From Hoeflea marina (GTDB lineage: Bacteria; Pseudomonadota; Alphaproteobacteria; Rhizobiales; Rhizobiaceae), in assembly GCF_003182275.1 (NCBI RefSeq), contig NZ_QGTR01000002.1, positions 558,001 to 622,000 of the forward strand: 64,000 nt of DNA, read 5' to 3'. Position numbers and translations under genes: made by a program. Below are positions 10,527 through 21,368 of the stretch, in pieces; the stretch's first letter is position 1, and every line of letters starts with the position of its first letter. The notes beneath the pieces were generated by a model. The model was not told where the DNA came from, searched no databases, and saw only the letters and a program-made list of their open reading frames with translations.

Positions 10527-10673
10527 ATGGTGACTGCGTGCATCCGGATGGCCGTCGGCATGGTTTCCGGCGCAGTCACAGGTCTTCCGCTCGGGACAGA
10601 GGCGATGATCGTCACACTGTTGGCCGGCGCATTCGGCGGCTATCTGCTCGGTCGATCGGGCAAGCGGAAATAG
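10527..10673 (+). CDS. Possible 48-aa membrane mini-protein
   Basis: A short frame between two minus-strand genes encodes a hydrophobic, Gly-rich peptide (GMVSGAVTGLPLG, then MIVTLLAGAFGGYLLG) ending in basic SGKRK, compatible with one or two membrane segments. A GGAG lies only two bases before the ATG, which is poor spacing, and no family is recognised. It may be chance coding; the rest of 10274-10706 shows no other gene. Confidence 0.28.
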   Translation: MVTACIRMAVGMVSGAVTGLPLGTEAMIVTLLAGAFGGYLLGRSGKRK

Positions 10674-10706
10674 ACGCGGGGCGCCCGACGGCGCAGACGG
10701 TCCGGG

Positions 10707-11225
10707 TCACGGCAGAGCGGCATAGCCCTCGGTGAAGCCGTTGAGGTCGACCGGAATGCCGATGCCTTCCTCGGGCGTCTGGAAGACGATGAACGTTGCC
10801 TGGGTGCCCGACCGCAGCGTGACCAGAAGCGTCTCGTCGAGAATCACTTCCGCATAGCAGCCATCGGCAAAGCAGCGCACGAAATAGGCGCGGCCAATAT
10901 CCTTGCCGTCGACATTGAGCCCCAGGCCCGACGGCAGCAGCACGCCGAGCGGTGCCAGCACCCGCAGGATCTTGGCCTTCTGGTCGGCAGTCTTGATCAC
11001 CACCACCGACAGCCCGACCTCGGGCCGGTCATCGGCGACGACGTTCTGCATGAGCGCGCATTGCTCGCCCGGCGCTCCTGCCGGCGTGTCGCAGACGATC
11101 GACCAGGCGCCGTGGGTGGACTGCACCTTGCCCTTCTGCTGCGCGGCAACCGGCACGGCCGAAGAGACGAATGCCGCGACAACAGCCGTCATTGCAGCGA
11201 GCAACTTGCGATGTGAAAATGTCAT
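10707..11225 (-). CDS. Invasion-associated locus B (IalB) family protein
   Basis: A 172-residue secreted protein with a signal peptide (hydrophobic core then VPVAAQ). The mature region matches the IalB family: HGAWSIVCD near its start, CALMQ, and YFVRCFADGCYAEVILDE with paired Cys. IalB was named for Bartonella erythrocyte invasion, but homologues are widespread in free-living Rhizobiales, so no virulence role is implied. It is divergent from the ctaC operon, separated by about 340 bases. Confidence 0.88.
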   Translation of the reverse strand: MTFSHRKLLAAMTAVVAAFVSSAVPVAAQQKGKVQSTHGAWSIVCDTPAGAPGEQCALMQNVVADDRPEVGLSVVVIKTADQKAKILRVLAPLGVLLPSGLGLNVDGKDIGRAYFVRCFADGCYAEVILDETLLVTLRSGTQATFIVFQTPEEGIGIPVDLNGFTEGYAALP

Positions 11226-11569
11226 AGTGTCTCCGCAAAACGGCGAATCATTGTTCTAGTTTGTAGATGGCTCTGGCCGAATTGTAACCCACCGACCGCA
11301 CACTCTGCCCGGGAGTGCGGCAAAATTGCGTCCCGGCGGATGCGTGAAAGCCCGGATGCAAGGCCCGGAGGCGGCAGCCGGCCGTTTGATCGCCAAACCG
11401 CGTGATATTGCCCAAAACCGATGCGCGGGTGACCGCCGCGCAAAAATGCCGCATGATGTTGTGCTTCCGACAGTTGCGGGCGGTGCTAAACTGTGGTTTG
11501 AAGCGGCCATCAAATTGAGGGATTCCGCCTTTTCGAAGGCGCGGCTAAACGCTCGAGGGAGACACACAC
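11226..11569. promoter_or_regulatory. Divergent IalB / ctaC upstream region
   Basis: About 340 bases between two divergent starts, so both promoters must lie here. It ends in AGGGAG (about 11556-11561), a good ribosome binding site for the GTG start of ctaC. I looked for FixK-like or other palindromic operators and found only a half-site resemblance (TTGAT), not enough to call. No small gene is supported. Confidence 0.45.
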
Positions 11570-12448
11570 GTGACAAACAAGCTTTTGGCAGGGCTGGCCG
11601 CGACGGCGCTGACGGGTTTCGCGGCCCCGGCGATGGCGGCACAGCCTGTTGCATGGCAGACGGCCTTCCAGCCTGCCGCCACGCAGATGATGGAGCAGAT
11701 CACCAGCTTCGAACACTACACATTGTGGTTCATCGTTCCGATCACACTGTTTGTCCTCGTCCTGCTCATCTATGTGATGGTCAAGTTCAGGGCAGGCGCC
11801 AACCCGGTTCCCTCCAGGACCAGCCACAACACCGCCATTGAAGTGGTGTGGACGCTCGGGCCCGTGATCATTCTTCTCGCCATCGCCATTCCGTCCTTCG
11901 GCCTGCTGACCGCGCAGTACTCGCCGCCGGCCACCGACCTTACCGTCAAGGCCACCGGCTATCAGTGGTATTGGGGCTACGAGTATCAGGGCGACACGGA
12001 AGTTTCGTTCGACTCGCTGCTGATGCAGGACGGCGAACGCGCCGCCGCCGGCAAGGAAGACCGCGCCGTGTATCCCCGCCTTCTGACCGTCGACAACGAA
12101 CTGGTCGTGCCCGTCGGCAAGACCGTTCGCGTTCTGGTCACCGCCGCCGATGTGCTGCACGCCTACGCCATGCCGTCCTTCGGCATCAAGATCGATGCCG
12201 TGCCTGGCCGACTCAACGAGACCTGGTTCAAGGCCGAGCAGGAAGGCCTGTTCTACGGTCAGTGCTCGGAACTGTGCGGCAAGGATCACGCCTACATGCC
12301 GATCGCCATCCGCGTCGTCTCGGAAGACAAGTTCAACACCTGGCTGACCGCCGCCGCCGAGAATCTCGGCGACGCCAACCGCAATCTGCTGGCCTCGATC
12401 GATGCCGACCGCAAGGTCGTTGACGTCGCCGCCAACGCCGCACAATAA
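11570..12448 (+). CDS. ctaC: Cytochrome c oxidase subunit II
   Basis: Subunit II of aa3-type cytochrome c oxidase accepts electrons from cytochrome c at its CuA centre. The protein has 292 residues: signal peptide (to about residue 23), two transmembrane helices (around 52-72 and 94-116) and a periplasmic cupredoxin domain. The aromatic patch YQWYWGYEY is at 131-139; CuA ligands His197, Cys232, Cys236, His240 and Met243 are all present. The start is GTG with AGGGAG upstream. It is the first gene of the oxidase cluster. Confidence 0.96.
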   Translation: MTNKLLAGLAATALTGFAAPAMAAQPVAWQTAFQPAATQMMEQITSFEHYTLWFIVPITLFVLVLLIYVMVKFRAGANPVPSRTSHNTAIEVVWTLGPVIILLAIAIPSFGLLTAQYSPPATDLTVKATGYQWYWGYEYQGDTEVSFDSLLMQDGERAAAGKEDRAVYPRLLTVDNELVVPVGKTVRVLVTAADVLHAYAMPSFGIKIDAVPGRLNETWFKAEQEGLFYGQCSELCGKDHAYMPIAIRVVSEDKFNTWLTAAAENLGDANRNLLASIDADRKVVDVAANAAQ

Positions 12449-14122
<1,674 letters not shown>

Positions 14123-14144
14123 GCGCCGCATCATCAACCACAGG

Positions 14145-14163
14145 CCGCCGGATCCACCGGCGG
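14145..14163 (+). other. Intercistronic hairpin between ctaD and ctaB
   Basis: CCGCCGG and CCGGCGG pair around a five-base loop in the ~96-base gap. No U-run follows, so it is more likely an mRNA-stabilising or attenuating hairpin than a full terminator. It could set the high subunit-to-assembly-factor ratio, which is inference. Confidence 0.5.
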
Positions 14164-14218
14164 TCTGTCCTACTGTCCGGGAGATCAATCCGGACGCAAG
14201 CGAAAGTGGACCGCCTGA

Positions 14219-15166
14219 ATGGCCATGACTGCTGAACACGATATGGGAGCGGCGCCGACCGAAGCCCTGTTCTCCGAAGGCAATGCGAGCGATTATTTCG
14301 CCCTGCTCAAGCCGCGGGTGATGTCGCTGGTCGTCTTCACGGCATTTGTCGGCCTGCTGCTCGCTCCCGGTTCCATCCATCCGGTCCTCGGCTTCATCTC
14401 GATTCTCTGCATCGCGGTGGGCGGCGGCGCCTCGGGCGCGCTGAACATGTGGTACGACGCCGATATCGACGCGGTCATGACCCGCACGGCCAACCGTCCG
14501 GTTCCCGCCGGCCGCATCGACGCCAGCTCCGCGTTCGGATTCGGCCTGTTCCTGGCCATCTTCTCCAGCGTCATGCTCGGTCTGATGGTCAACTGGGCAG
14601 CCGGCGCCCTTCTGGCCTTCACCATCTTCTTCTACGCCGTGGTCTACACGATCTGGCTCAAGCGCTCGACGCCGCAGAACATTGTCATCGGCGGCGCCGC
14701 CGGCGCCTTTCCTCCGATGATCGGCTGGGCCTGCGTCACCGGCACGGTGTCGGTCGAAAGCATCATCCTGTTCCTGATCATCTTCCTGTGGACGCCCGCC
14801 CATTTCTGGGCACTGGCGCTGTTCAAGTCGGGCGACTACGGCAAGGCCGGAATCCCGATGCTGCCCAACGTATCGGGTGAAAGCGTCACCAAGACCAACA
14901 TCGTCGTCTATGCGGTGCTGACCGCCATCGCCGCCGTGCTTCCGACCGTGGCGGGATTTGCGAGCCTCGGCTATGGCGCCGTCGCCGCCGCTCTCGGGCT
15001 GGCCTTCATCTGGTACGCGGTGCAGGTGCGCCGCATGCCCGAGGGCGATGTCGCCATGATCGCCGCCAAGAAGATGTTCCGTTATTCGCTGGTCTATCTC
15101 TTCGTCATTTTCACGGCCCTGCTTGCGGACAATCTGCTGGCCCGCCTTTTCGCATGGGTGGCCTGA
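14219..15166 (+). CDS. ctaB: Protoheme IX farnesyltransferase (heme O synthase)
   Basis: CtaB adds a farnesyl group to protoheme to make heme O, precursor of heme A for ctaD. The 315-residue membrane protein belongs to the UbiA prenyltransferase superfamily. The Mg-prenyl diphosphate motif lies in [15 protein letters not shown], and a second Asp-containing loop follows at [16 protein letters not shown]. About eight or nine helices are apparent. It sits between ctaD and the assembly genes, as in many alphaproteobacteria. Confidence 0.95.
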   Translation: MAMTAEHDMGAAPTEALFSEGNASDYFALLKPRVMSLVVFTAFVGLLLAPGSIHPVLGFISILCIAVGGGASGALNMWYDADIDAVMTRTANRPVPAGRIDASSAFGFGLFLAIFSSVMLGLMVNWAAGALLAFTIFFYAVVYTIWLKRSTPQNIVIGGAAGAFPPMIGWACVTGTVSVESIILFLIIFLWTPAHFWALALFKSGDYGKAGIPMLPNVSGESVTKTNIVVYAVLTAIAAVLPTVAGFASLGYGAVAAALGLAFIWYAVQVRRMPEGDVAMIAAKKMFRYSLVYLFVIFTALLADNLLARLFAWVA

Positions 15167-15319
15167 ATGATCGATCGCGTTGAAATGACCGAAGCCCAGA
15201 AGAAGGCCCGCCGCAGCCGATCGGCCGCCATCGGAATCGCGCTCGCCATCCTGGTGGTGCTGTTTTACGTCGTGACCATCGTCAAGGTCGGTCCGGGCAT
15301 CCTCAATCGGCCGCTGTGA
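15167..15319 (+). CDS. CoxF-like small membrane protein
   Basis: A 50-residue protein whose ATG begins directly after the ctaB stop and whose stop lies 11 bases before ctaG. A charged N-terminus ([11 protein letters not shown]) is followed by one transmembrane helix ([19 protein letters not shown]) and a short tail. Alphaproteobacterial cta operons often carry such a protein here, called CoxF; its exact role in oxidase assembly is not settled. Position and topology are the main evidence. Confidence 0.75.
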   Translation: MIDRVEMTEAQKKARRSRSAAIGIALAILVVLFYVVTIVKVGPGILNRPL

Positions 15320-15330
15320 GAGGGACCGGC

Positions 15331-15939
15331 ATGACAGAGCAGAATCACCCCAATGAGCAGAAGCCCGGTCGCGGCCAGATGGGCATCGTCGTCGTCTGCT
15401 GCGCGTTCGTGGTCGGCATGGTCGGCATGAGCTATGCGGCCGTGCCGCTCTACAAGGCGTTCTGCCAGGCCACCGGCTACGGAGGAACCACCCAGCGGGT
15501 GGAGCAGGCGTCGGACCGCATTCTCGAACAGACGATCAATGTCCGTTTTGATTCCAATGTCGCGCCGGGCCTCGACTGGTCGTTCAAGCCGGACCAGCGG
15601 CAGGTCAAGCTGCGCATCGGCGAGACGACGCAGATTTCCTACACGGCCACCAACAATTCCGGCACCGCCGTCACCGGCCAGGCGACATACAATGTCACCC
15701 CGCAGGCGGCCGGTGCCTACTTCAACAAGATCCAGTGTTTCTGCTTTACGGAAACCACGCTGCAGCCGGGCGAGACGCTCGACATGCCGGTGGTGTTCTT
15801 CGTCGATCCGGCGATCGTCGATGAGGCGGAGACCAGGGACATCGGCACAATTACGCTTTCCTACACCTTCTATGCCCATGAGACGGAGAAACCCGTTGCA
15901 GCCTTGGCGGAGCCGGTGCAAGAGAAAGACAGTCTTTGA
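15331..15939 (+). CDS. ctaG: Cytochrome c oxidase assembly protein, Cox11 family
   Basis: CtaG/Cox11 is a membrane-anchored copper chaperone that delivers CuB to subunit I. The 202-residue protein has one N-terminal helix ([21 protein letters not shown]) and a periplasmic Ig-like domain. The copper-binding CFCF motif is in [10 protein letters not shown], and the VDP segment after FF is typical. ATG at 15331 is preferred; an in-frame ATG 15 bases upstream lacks support. It lies between CoxF-like and ctaE genes. Confidence 0.94.
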   Translation: MTEQNHPNEQKPGRGQMGIVVVCCAFVVGMVGMSYAAVPLYKAFCQATGYGGTTQRVEQASDRILEQTINVRFDSNVAPGLDWSFKPDQRQVKLRIGETTQISYTATNNSGTAVTGQATYNVTPQAAGAYFNKIQCFCFTETTLQPGETLDMPVVFFVDPAIVDEAETRDIGTITLSYTFYAHETEKPVAALAEPVQEKDSL

Positions 15940-16001
15940 AACCTTGCAGCGCCGGGCGCCGTGCGCCCAGCTGGAAATGATGACTATCGGGGATGAGTGA
16001 C

Positions 16002-16880
16002 ATGGCAGACGCACACGAGACGCACCACGACTACCACATTATCGACCCGAGCCCGTGGCCGTTCATCGGCTCGGTCGGCGCGCTGATCATGGCCTTTGGC
16101 GGCATCACCTACATGCGCTATCTGTCCGATGACCAGATGCGGATGTTCGGCGTCAACATGGCGCAGCCGTGGATCTTCTACATCGGGCTCGCCGTCGTGC
16201 TCTACACGATGTTCGCCTGGTGGGCGGACACGATCAAGGAAGCCCATCAGGGCCACCACACCCGGGTCGTGTCGCTGCATCTGCGCTACGGCATGATCAT
16301 GTTCATCGCCTCGGAAGTGATGTTCTTCGTCGCCTGGTTCTGGGCCTTCTTCGATGCAAGCCTGTTCCCGAACGAGGTTCACCAGGTCGCCCGAGCTGCC
16401 TTCACCGGCGGCCAGTGGCCGCCGGCCGGCATCGAGGTGCTCGATCCGCTGCACCTGCCGCTCTACAACACGGTGATCCTGCTGCTGTCGGGCACCACCG
16501 TGACCTGGGCGCACCACGCGCTGCTGCACAACGACCGCAAGGGCCTCGTCAACGGTCTCGTCCTGACCGTTCTGCTCGGCCTGTTTTTCTCGTCCGTGCA
16601 GGCCTACGAATACATCCACGCACCGTTTGCCTTCAAGGATTCGATCTACGGCGCGACCTTCTTCATGGCCACCGGCTTTCACGGTTTCCATGTCATCATC
16701 GGCACGATCTTCCTGATTGTCTGCCTTGTCCGCGCGATGAAGGGTGATTTCACCCCGAAGCAGCATTTCGGCTTCGAGGCGGCCGCCTGGTACTGGCACT
16801 TCGTCGACGTGGTCTGGCTGTTCCTGTTCTTCTCGATCTATGTCTGGGGTTCGTGGGGCGCGGCGCTGCACGTCGAATGA
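16002..16880 (+). CDS. ctaE: Cytochrome c oxidase subunit III
   Basis: Subunit III stabilises subunit I and sustains proton uptake. The 292-residue protein has about seven helices; signature segments include HHDYHIIDPSPWPFIGS at the N-terminus, SEVMFFVAWFWAFF with its membrane Glu, and the C-terminal AAWYWHFVDVVWLFLF. GGGGAT lies about eight bases before ATG at 16002, which favours it over the ATG at 15993. A strong terminator follows 30 bases downstream, so the oxidase transcript probably ends here. Confidence 0.96.
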   Translation: MADAHETHHDYHIIDPSPWPFIGSVGALIMAFGGITYMRYLSDDQMRMFGVNMAQPWIFYIGLAVVLYTMFAWWADTIKEAHQGHHTRVVSLHLRYGMIMFIASEVMFFVAWFWAFFDASLFPNEVHQVARAAFTGGQWPPAGIEVLDPLHLPLYNTVILLLSGTTVTWAHHALLHNDRKGLVNGLVLTVLLGLFFSSVQAYEYIHAPFAFKDSIYGATFFMATGFHGFHVIIGTIFLIVCLVRAMKGDFTPKQHFGFEAAAWYWHFVDVVWLFLFFSIYVWGSWGAALHVE

Positions 16881-16910
16881 CACCGGCCTCGGCCGATTGA
16901 AAATGCGGGG

Positions 16911-16941
16911 GGCGGCCGGGTGACCGGCCGCCTTCTTTTTT
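16911..16941 (+). terminator. Rho-independent terminator after ctaE
   Basis: A nine-base GC stem, GGCGGCCGG/CCGGCCGCC, with a four-base loop is followed by TTCTTTTTT. It separates ctaE from the DUF983 gene 36 bases further on, implying that DUF983-SURF1 need their own promoter or read-through. Confidence 0.88.
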
Positions 16942-16977
16942 CACGGCCGCCGATGCGGTCAAATCTGGGAGTGCCGG

Positions 16978-17361
16978 ATGTCCGAAGATGAAGCCCGTTT
17001 CCCGCCGGTGGATGCTGTCTCGGTGGGACTTCGCGGAATGTGCCCCCGCTGCGGTCAGGGCAAGTTGTTTGACGGGCTGCTCAAGCCCAAGGACCACTGT
17101 GCCAATTGCGGGCTGGATTACAACTTCGAGGATGCCGGCGACGGACCCGCGGTGTTCGTGATCCTGATCATGGGTTTCGTCATCGTCGGAATGGCGCTCT
17201 GGCTGGAGGTCAACTACGGTCCGCCGCTGTGGCTCCATATGCTGCTGTGGGTTCCCCTTGCCACCGTGCTGTGCCTTGGTCTGCTGCGCATGCTCAAGGG
17301 CCTGATGATCGCCCTGCAGTACCGCAACAAGGCAGCCGAGGGAAAGATCGACCATGGCTGA
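16978..17361 (+). CDS. DUF983 family membrane protein
   Basis: A 127-residue protein with an N-terminal zinc-ribbon-like part (GMCPRCGQGKLFDG and HCANCGLDY, two CxxC pairs) and two transmembrane helices (FVILIMGFVIVGMALWL and LLWVPLATVLCLGLL). DUF983 genes sit between ctaE and SURF1 in many alphaproteobacteria and are presumed to help oxidase biogenesis; the biochemical role is unknown. Its last eight bases overlap the SURF1 start, indicating translational coupling. Confidence 0.88.
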   Translation: MSEDEARFPPVDAVSVGLRGMCPRCGQGKLFDGLLKPKDHCANCGLDYNFEDAGDGPAVFVILIMGFVIVGMALWLEVNYGPPLWLHMLLWVPLATVLCLGLLRMLKGLMIALQYRNKAAEGKIDHG

Positions 17362-18115
17362 CCGCGTCGTCCGGACTGGCCCCCGGAGGCCGGGACCCGT
17401 TGCCGTCATCGTTGTGCTCGCGCTCTTTGGCGTGCTCGTAACGCTCGGCACGTGGCAGGTCCAGCGGCTTGCATGGAAGGAAGGCCTGCTTGCCACGATT
17501 GCCGAACGGATGGCAGCCGGCCCGGTGCCCCTGGATGATGTCATCGCCATCCGGGAAGAAGGGGGCGATATCGAGTACCGCCCGACCCGCGTCAAAGGTC
17601 GGTTCCTCCACGAGCGCGAGCAGTTCTTCTTTGCCACGCTCGATGGCGCCACCGGCTATCACGTCTACACGCCGCTGGAGCGCGCCGACGGCTCGGTCAT
17701 CTTCGTCAATCGGGGCTTCGTCGGCGTCGATTCCAAGGATCCCGCCAGCCGACAGGACGGGGAGATGGAAGGTGAGGTCACCGTGACCGGCCTGGCACGG
17801 AACCGTCTGGACGGAAGGCCGTCCATGATGGTCCCCGACAACGATCCGGCCAAGAATATCTTCTTCTGGAAGGATCTCGACGCGATGGCGAAGAATGCCG
17901 GCATCGACCGGTCCGACGGCAAGTTGATCGACTTCTTCGTCGACGCAGATGCGACACCCAATCCCGGCGGCCTGCCTGTCGGCGGCGTCACCATCATCAA
18001 CATGCCCAACAGTCACCTGCAATACGCCGTCACATGGTACGGCCTCGCCCTGGCGCTGCTGGCGGTCTCGGCCGTCGTCCTGTTCCGCAAGCCCGGCGTA
18101 CCGGACGCCGATTGA
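17354..18115 (+). CDS. SURF1 family cytochrome oxidase assembly protein
   Basis: SURF1 (Shy1) proteins help insert heme a into subunit I. The 253-residue protein has the expected two-helix hairpin layout: an N-terminal helix (VAVIVVLALFGVLVTLGTW) followed by QVQRLAWKEGL, a periplasmic domain with Y-R-P-T near 77 and VFVNRGFV-like segment, and a C-terminal helix (YGLALALLAVSAVVLF). It overlaps the DUF983 gene by eight bases and precedes ispH by about 77 bases. Confidence 0.93.
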   Translation: MADRVVRTGPRRPGPVAVIVVLALFGVLVTLGTWQVQRLAWKEGLLATIAERMAAGPVPLDDVIAIREEGGDIEYRPTRVKGRFLHEREQFFFATLDGATGYHVYTPLERADGSVIFVNRGFVGVDSKDPASRQDGEMEGEVTVTGLARNRLDGRPSMMVPDNDPAKNIFFWKDLDAMAKNAGIDRSDGKLIDFFVDADATPNPGGLPVGGVTIINMPNSHLQYAVTWYGLALALLAVSAVVLFRKPGVPDAD

Positions 18116-18192
18116 GCACGCGTCCTGCCGGCTCTTGACACGCACCCACCGGGCTCTGTCTAAAGGCAACCGTTGCAACCCCCGGAGCAATC

Positions 18193-19191
18193 ATGAGCAA
18201 GCAAAAGCTGACGATCCGTCTGTGCGCGCCGCGCGGCTTCTGCGCCGGAGTGGACCGGGCCATCCAGATGGTGGTGCTGGCGCTGAAGAAATACGGCGCG
18301 CCGGTCTATGTCCGCCACGAGATCGTCCACAACCGTTTCGTGGTCGAGGGACTGGAGGCGATGGGCGCCATCTTCGTCGAGGAGCTCGACGAGATTCCGC
18401 CCGCCCATCAGGCCCAGCCGGTGATCTTTTCCGCCCACGGTGTGCCGAAGTCGGTGCCTGCCGACGCCGAAGTGCGCAAGCTGTTCTATCTCGACGCCAC
18501 CTGTCCGCTGGTCTCCAAGGTGCACAAGCAGGCCATGCGCCACGAGCGGCTTGGCCGCCATGTCGTGCTCATCGGCCACAAGGGTCATCCCGAGGTGATC
18601 GGTACCATGGGACAGTTGCCCGACGGCGCGGTGACGCTGGTGGAAACCGTGGCGGACGTCGATGCACTGCCGGCCATGGATGTGGGCAATCTCGGCTTCG
18701 TCACCCAGACAACGCTGTCGGTCGATGACACCGCAGACGTCATCGCGCGACTGCACGAGCGGTTTCCCGGCATCACTGCGCCGGCCGCCGAATCGATCTG
18801 CTATGCCACGACAAACCGCCAGGAGGCGGTCAAGCAGTCCGCCCCGGGTTGCGACCTGTTCGTCGTCGTCGGCGCGCCCAATTCATCGAATTCCAAGCGC
18901 CTGGTGGAGGTGGCCGCCCGCGCGGGCGCCCGCAACGCCATCCTGCTGCAGCGCGCCCACGAGATCGACTGGGACGTCATCGGCGAGATTTCCGTGCTCG
19001 GCGTCTCCGCCGGGGCATCTGCGCCGGAGGTGGTGGTCGACGAGATCATCGAGGCCTTCCGCTCCCGCTATGACACCACGATCGAGATCGCCGAAACCGT
19101 GCGCGAGACCGAGAATTTCCTCGTCAACCGCGAGCTCCGCGATGTAGAGCTGACCGCGGCCGACATGGCCTTCGTCAACGGAGTCCGCTGA
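18193..19191 (+). CDS. ispH: 4-hydroxy-3-methylbut-2-enyl diphosphate reductase
   Basis: IspH makes IPP and DMAPP in the last step of the non-mevalonate isoprenoid pathway using a 4Fe-4S cluster. The 332-residue protein starts [20 protein letters not shown], with the first cluster Cys at 17; further ligands are in [12 protein letters not shown] and [21 protein letters not shown] and the SSNSKRL loop are also conserved. It is tightly followed by thrB, two bases after its stop. Confidence 0.96.
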   Translation: MSKQKLTIRLCAPRGFCAGVDRAIQMVVLALKKYGAPVYVRHEIVHNRFVVEGLEAMGAIFVEELDEIPPAHQAQPVIFSAHGVPKSVPADAEVRKLFYLDATCPLVSKVHKQAMRHERLGRHVVLIGHKGHPEVIGTMGQLPDGAVTLVETVADVDALPAMDVGNLGFVTQTTLSVDDTADVIARLHERFPGITAPAAESICYATTNRQEAVKQSAPGCDLFVVVGAPNSSNSKRLVEVAARAGARNAILLQRAHEIDWDVIGEISVLGVSAGASAPEVVVDEIIEAFRSRYDTTIEIAETVRETENFLVNRELRDVELTAADMAFVNGVR

Positions 19192-19193
19192 GC

Positions 19194-20171
19194 ATGGCCG
19201 TCTACACCGATGTCAACGAGGAGCAGCTGCGCGCCTTTCTCGGCGAGTATTCCATCGGCTCGCTGTTGTCCTACAAGGGCATCGCGGAAGGGGTGGAGAA
19301 CACCAACTTCCTGCTTCGCAGCTCCGGTGGCACCTATATCCTGACGCTCTATGAAAAGCGGGTCAATCGCGACGACCTGCCGTTCTTCCTCGGCCTGATG
19401 GATCACCTGGCAGCCAAGGGCCTGACCTGCCCGGTCCCGGTCCCGCGCCGGGACGGCGAGTTGCTCGGCTCGCTTGCCGGCAGGCCCGCGGCCCTCGTCT
19501 CGTTCCTCGACGGCACCTGGCTGCGTCGGCCAGCGCCGATCCATTGCGGAGAGGTCGGGCGCGCGCTGGCAACCCTGCATGTCGCCGGCAACGACTTCCC
19601 GCTCGTCCGCCCCAATGCGCTGTCGGTGGCGAGCTGGCGGCCGCTTTGGGACAAATCGCGCGAGCGCGCCGACGAGGTCGAACCGGGCCTCGCCGACGAG
19701 ATCGACGCCGATCTCAGGGCGCTCGAGGCCGGCTGGCCCGATGATCTGCCAGCGGGCGTCATCCACGGCGACCTGTTCCCGGACAATGTCTTCTTCATCG
19801 GCGACCGGTTGTCCGGGCTGATCGATTTCTATTTCGCCTGCAACGATCACTTCGCCTATGACGTGGCCGTCTGCCTCAATGCCTGGTGTTTCGAGGGCGA
19901 TGGGTCCTTCAACCTGACCAAGGGCATGGCGCTGCTCGACGGCTATGCCTCGGTGCGCTCGCTGGAACCGCGCGAGACGGCGATCCTGCCGCTGCTCGCC
20001 CGTGGTGCGGCGCTTCGCTTCTTCCTGACCCGGCTGCATGACTGGCTGACAACGCCCGAAGGAGCGCTGGTGGTCAAGAAGGATCCGCTCGAATATCTGC
20101 GCAAGGTCCGCTTCCACCGCCGCATAACCAGCGGCTACGACTACGGCTTGCGCCAGGAGATCCCATCGTGA
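19194..20171 (+). CDS. thrB: Homoserine kinase (APH-fold type)
   Basis: Phosphorylates homoserine, feeding ThrC (encoded about 9 kb away). The 325-residue enzyme belongs to the aminoglycoside-phosphotransferase-like ThrB typical of alphaproteobacteria rather than the GHMP type of E. coli. The catalytic loop [13 protein letters not shown] and the metal-binding [10 protein letters not shown] are intact, and an N-terminal [11 protein letters not shown] matches the nucleotide-binding sheet. ispH precedes it and rnhA overlaps its end by four bases. Confidence 0.95.
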   Translation: MAVYTDVNEEQLRAFLGEYSIGSLLSYKGIAEGVENTNFLLRSSGGTYILTLYEKRVNRDDLPFFLGLMDHLAAKGLTCPVPVPRRDGELLGSLAGRPAALVSFLDGTWLRRPAPIHCGEVGRALATLHVAGNDFPLVRPNALSVASWRPLWDKSRERADEVEPGLADEIDADLRALEAGWPDDLPAGVIHGDLFPDNVFFIGDRLSGLIDFYFACNDHFAYDVAVCLNAWCFEGDGSFNLTKGMALLDGYASVRSLEPRETAILPLLARGAALRFFLTRLHDWLTTPEGALVVKKDPLEYLRKVRFHRRITSGYDYGLRQEIPS

Positions 20172-20605
20172 AACAGGTCGAAATCTACACCGACGGTGCC
20201 TGTTCGGGCAATCCCGGGCCCGGCGGCTGGGGCGCCGTCCTGCGCCACGGCGAGACGGAGAAGGAACTCTTCGGCGGCGAGGCCAACACCACCAACAACC
20301 GCATGGAACTGCTGGCGGCGATTTCCGCCCTGCAGGCGATGAAGAGCCCGTGCGAGATCGATCTCTACACCGATTCCAAATATGTCATGGACGGGCTCGG
20401 CAAATGGATCTTCGGCTGGAAGAAGAACGGCTGGAAGACCGCCGACAAGAAGCCGGTCAAGAATGTCGAGCTGTGGCAGGCGCTCGATGCGGCGCGCCAG
20501 ATCCACAAGCTGACGCTGCACTGGGTCAAGGGCCACGCCGGCCATCCCGAGAACGAGCGCGCCGACGAGCTGGCCAGAAAAGGCATGGCGCCGTTCAAGA
20601 AATGA
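20168..20605 (+). CDS. rnhA: Ribonuclease HI
   Basis: RNase H1 cleaves the RNA strand of RNA-DNA hybrids. The 145-residue protein carries all four catalytic acidic positions: [16 protein letters not shown] (Asp), NNRMELLAA (Glu), YTDSKYV (Asp) and the C-terminal NERADELA (Asp), plus the [11 protein letters not shown] handle. The start is GTG overlapping the thrB stop as GTGA, so translation is coupled to thrB. Confidence 0.96.
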   Translation: MKQVEIYTDGACSGNPGPGGWGAVLRHGETEKELFGGEANTTNNRMELLAAISALQAMKSPCEIDLYTDSKYVMDGLGKWIFGWKKNGWKTADKKPVKNVELWQALDAARQIHKLTLHWVKGHAGHPENERADELARKGMAPFKK

Positions 20606-20653
20606 ACGACGCCATGGACTGCGCGAAACCGGCGGTGCGGGATCGGCTACGGC

Positions 20654-21142
20654 TCAGAGCTGTTCCAGCAGCGCTGCCGCGCCCGATGTGACGGCGGAGC
20701 CCGGCGTGTCCTCGATGTTGAGCGCCGTGACCTTGCCGTCCTCGACGATCATCGAATAGCGCTGCGAGCGGATCCCGCCGAGCGCACCGGCGGAAGCGTC
20801 CAGTTCGAGACCGACGGCCTTGGTGAAGACGGCTGCCTGGTCGGAAAGATAGCGGATCTTGCCTTCGCCGCCGGTGGCCTTGGCCCATGCGCCCATCACG
20901 AAGGCGTCGTTGACCGCGATGACCGCAATCTCATCCACGCCCTTGGCGAGGATGGCGTCGCGGTTTTCAAGATATCCCGGCAGATGGTTGAGATGGCAGG
21001 TCGGCGTGAAAGCGCCGGGGAGGGCGAAGACAACCACCTTCCGACCAGCGAAGAAATCGCTGCTGGCCACGTCGGCAATGCCGTCAGGACCCTTCTCCTT
21101 GAATGTCGATGCGGGCAAAGCGTCCCCAACTGAAATCGTCAC
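20654..21142 (-). CDS. Peroxiredoxin, Prx5/1-Cys-like
   Basis: A 162-residue thiol peroxidase of the AhpC/TSA superfamily. The peroxidatic Cys is in GAFTPTCHLNHLPGY near residue 49, and the PGxxxPTCH motif and later RSQRYSMIVEDG are those of the Prx5 group. The start is GTG at 21142 with AGGAG six bases upstream; the frame extends far further upstream but only the GTG gives the family N-terminus MTISVGDALP. It runs convergently with rnhA. Confidence 0.93.
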   Translation of the reverse strand: MTISVGDALPASTFKEKGPDGIADVASSDFFAGRKVVVFALPGAFTPTCHLNHLPGYLENRDAILAKGVDEIAVIAVNDAFVMGAWAKATGGEGKIRYLSDQAAVFTKAVGLELDASAGALGGIRSQRYSMIVEDGKVTALNIEDTPGSAVTSGAAALLEQL

Positions 21143-21368
21143 GTGGCACTCCTGGGTTGGTGGTTGGCGGATGTCGGTGCGCCATAGATATGGTTTCCCG
21201 TGGCCGTGTCGAGGGGCAGGGCGCAAAAAGCCTGTGAACGGCCGCCGACCGGCGATCGGGATCCGGCGGCTTCGGGCCCTTTCAGACGAGAGCGGCATCG
21301 CCGGTCCAGGACCATGTGGCGAAGCGTCAGCATGCAGCGCCGCCGCGATCTGGGAAAACGAGAAGCGC

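Noticed and set aside
11226-11569. Possible FixK-type operator upstream of ctaC
   Set aside because: Only a half-site TTGAT resembles the TTGAT-N4-ATCAA consensus; the other half does not match.
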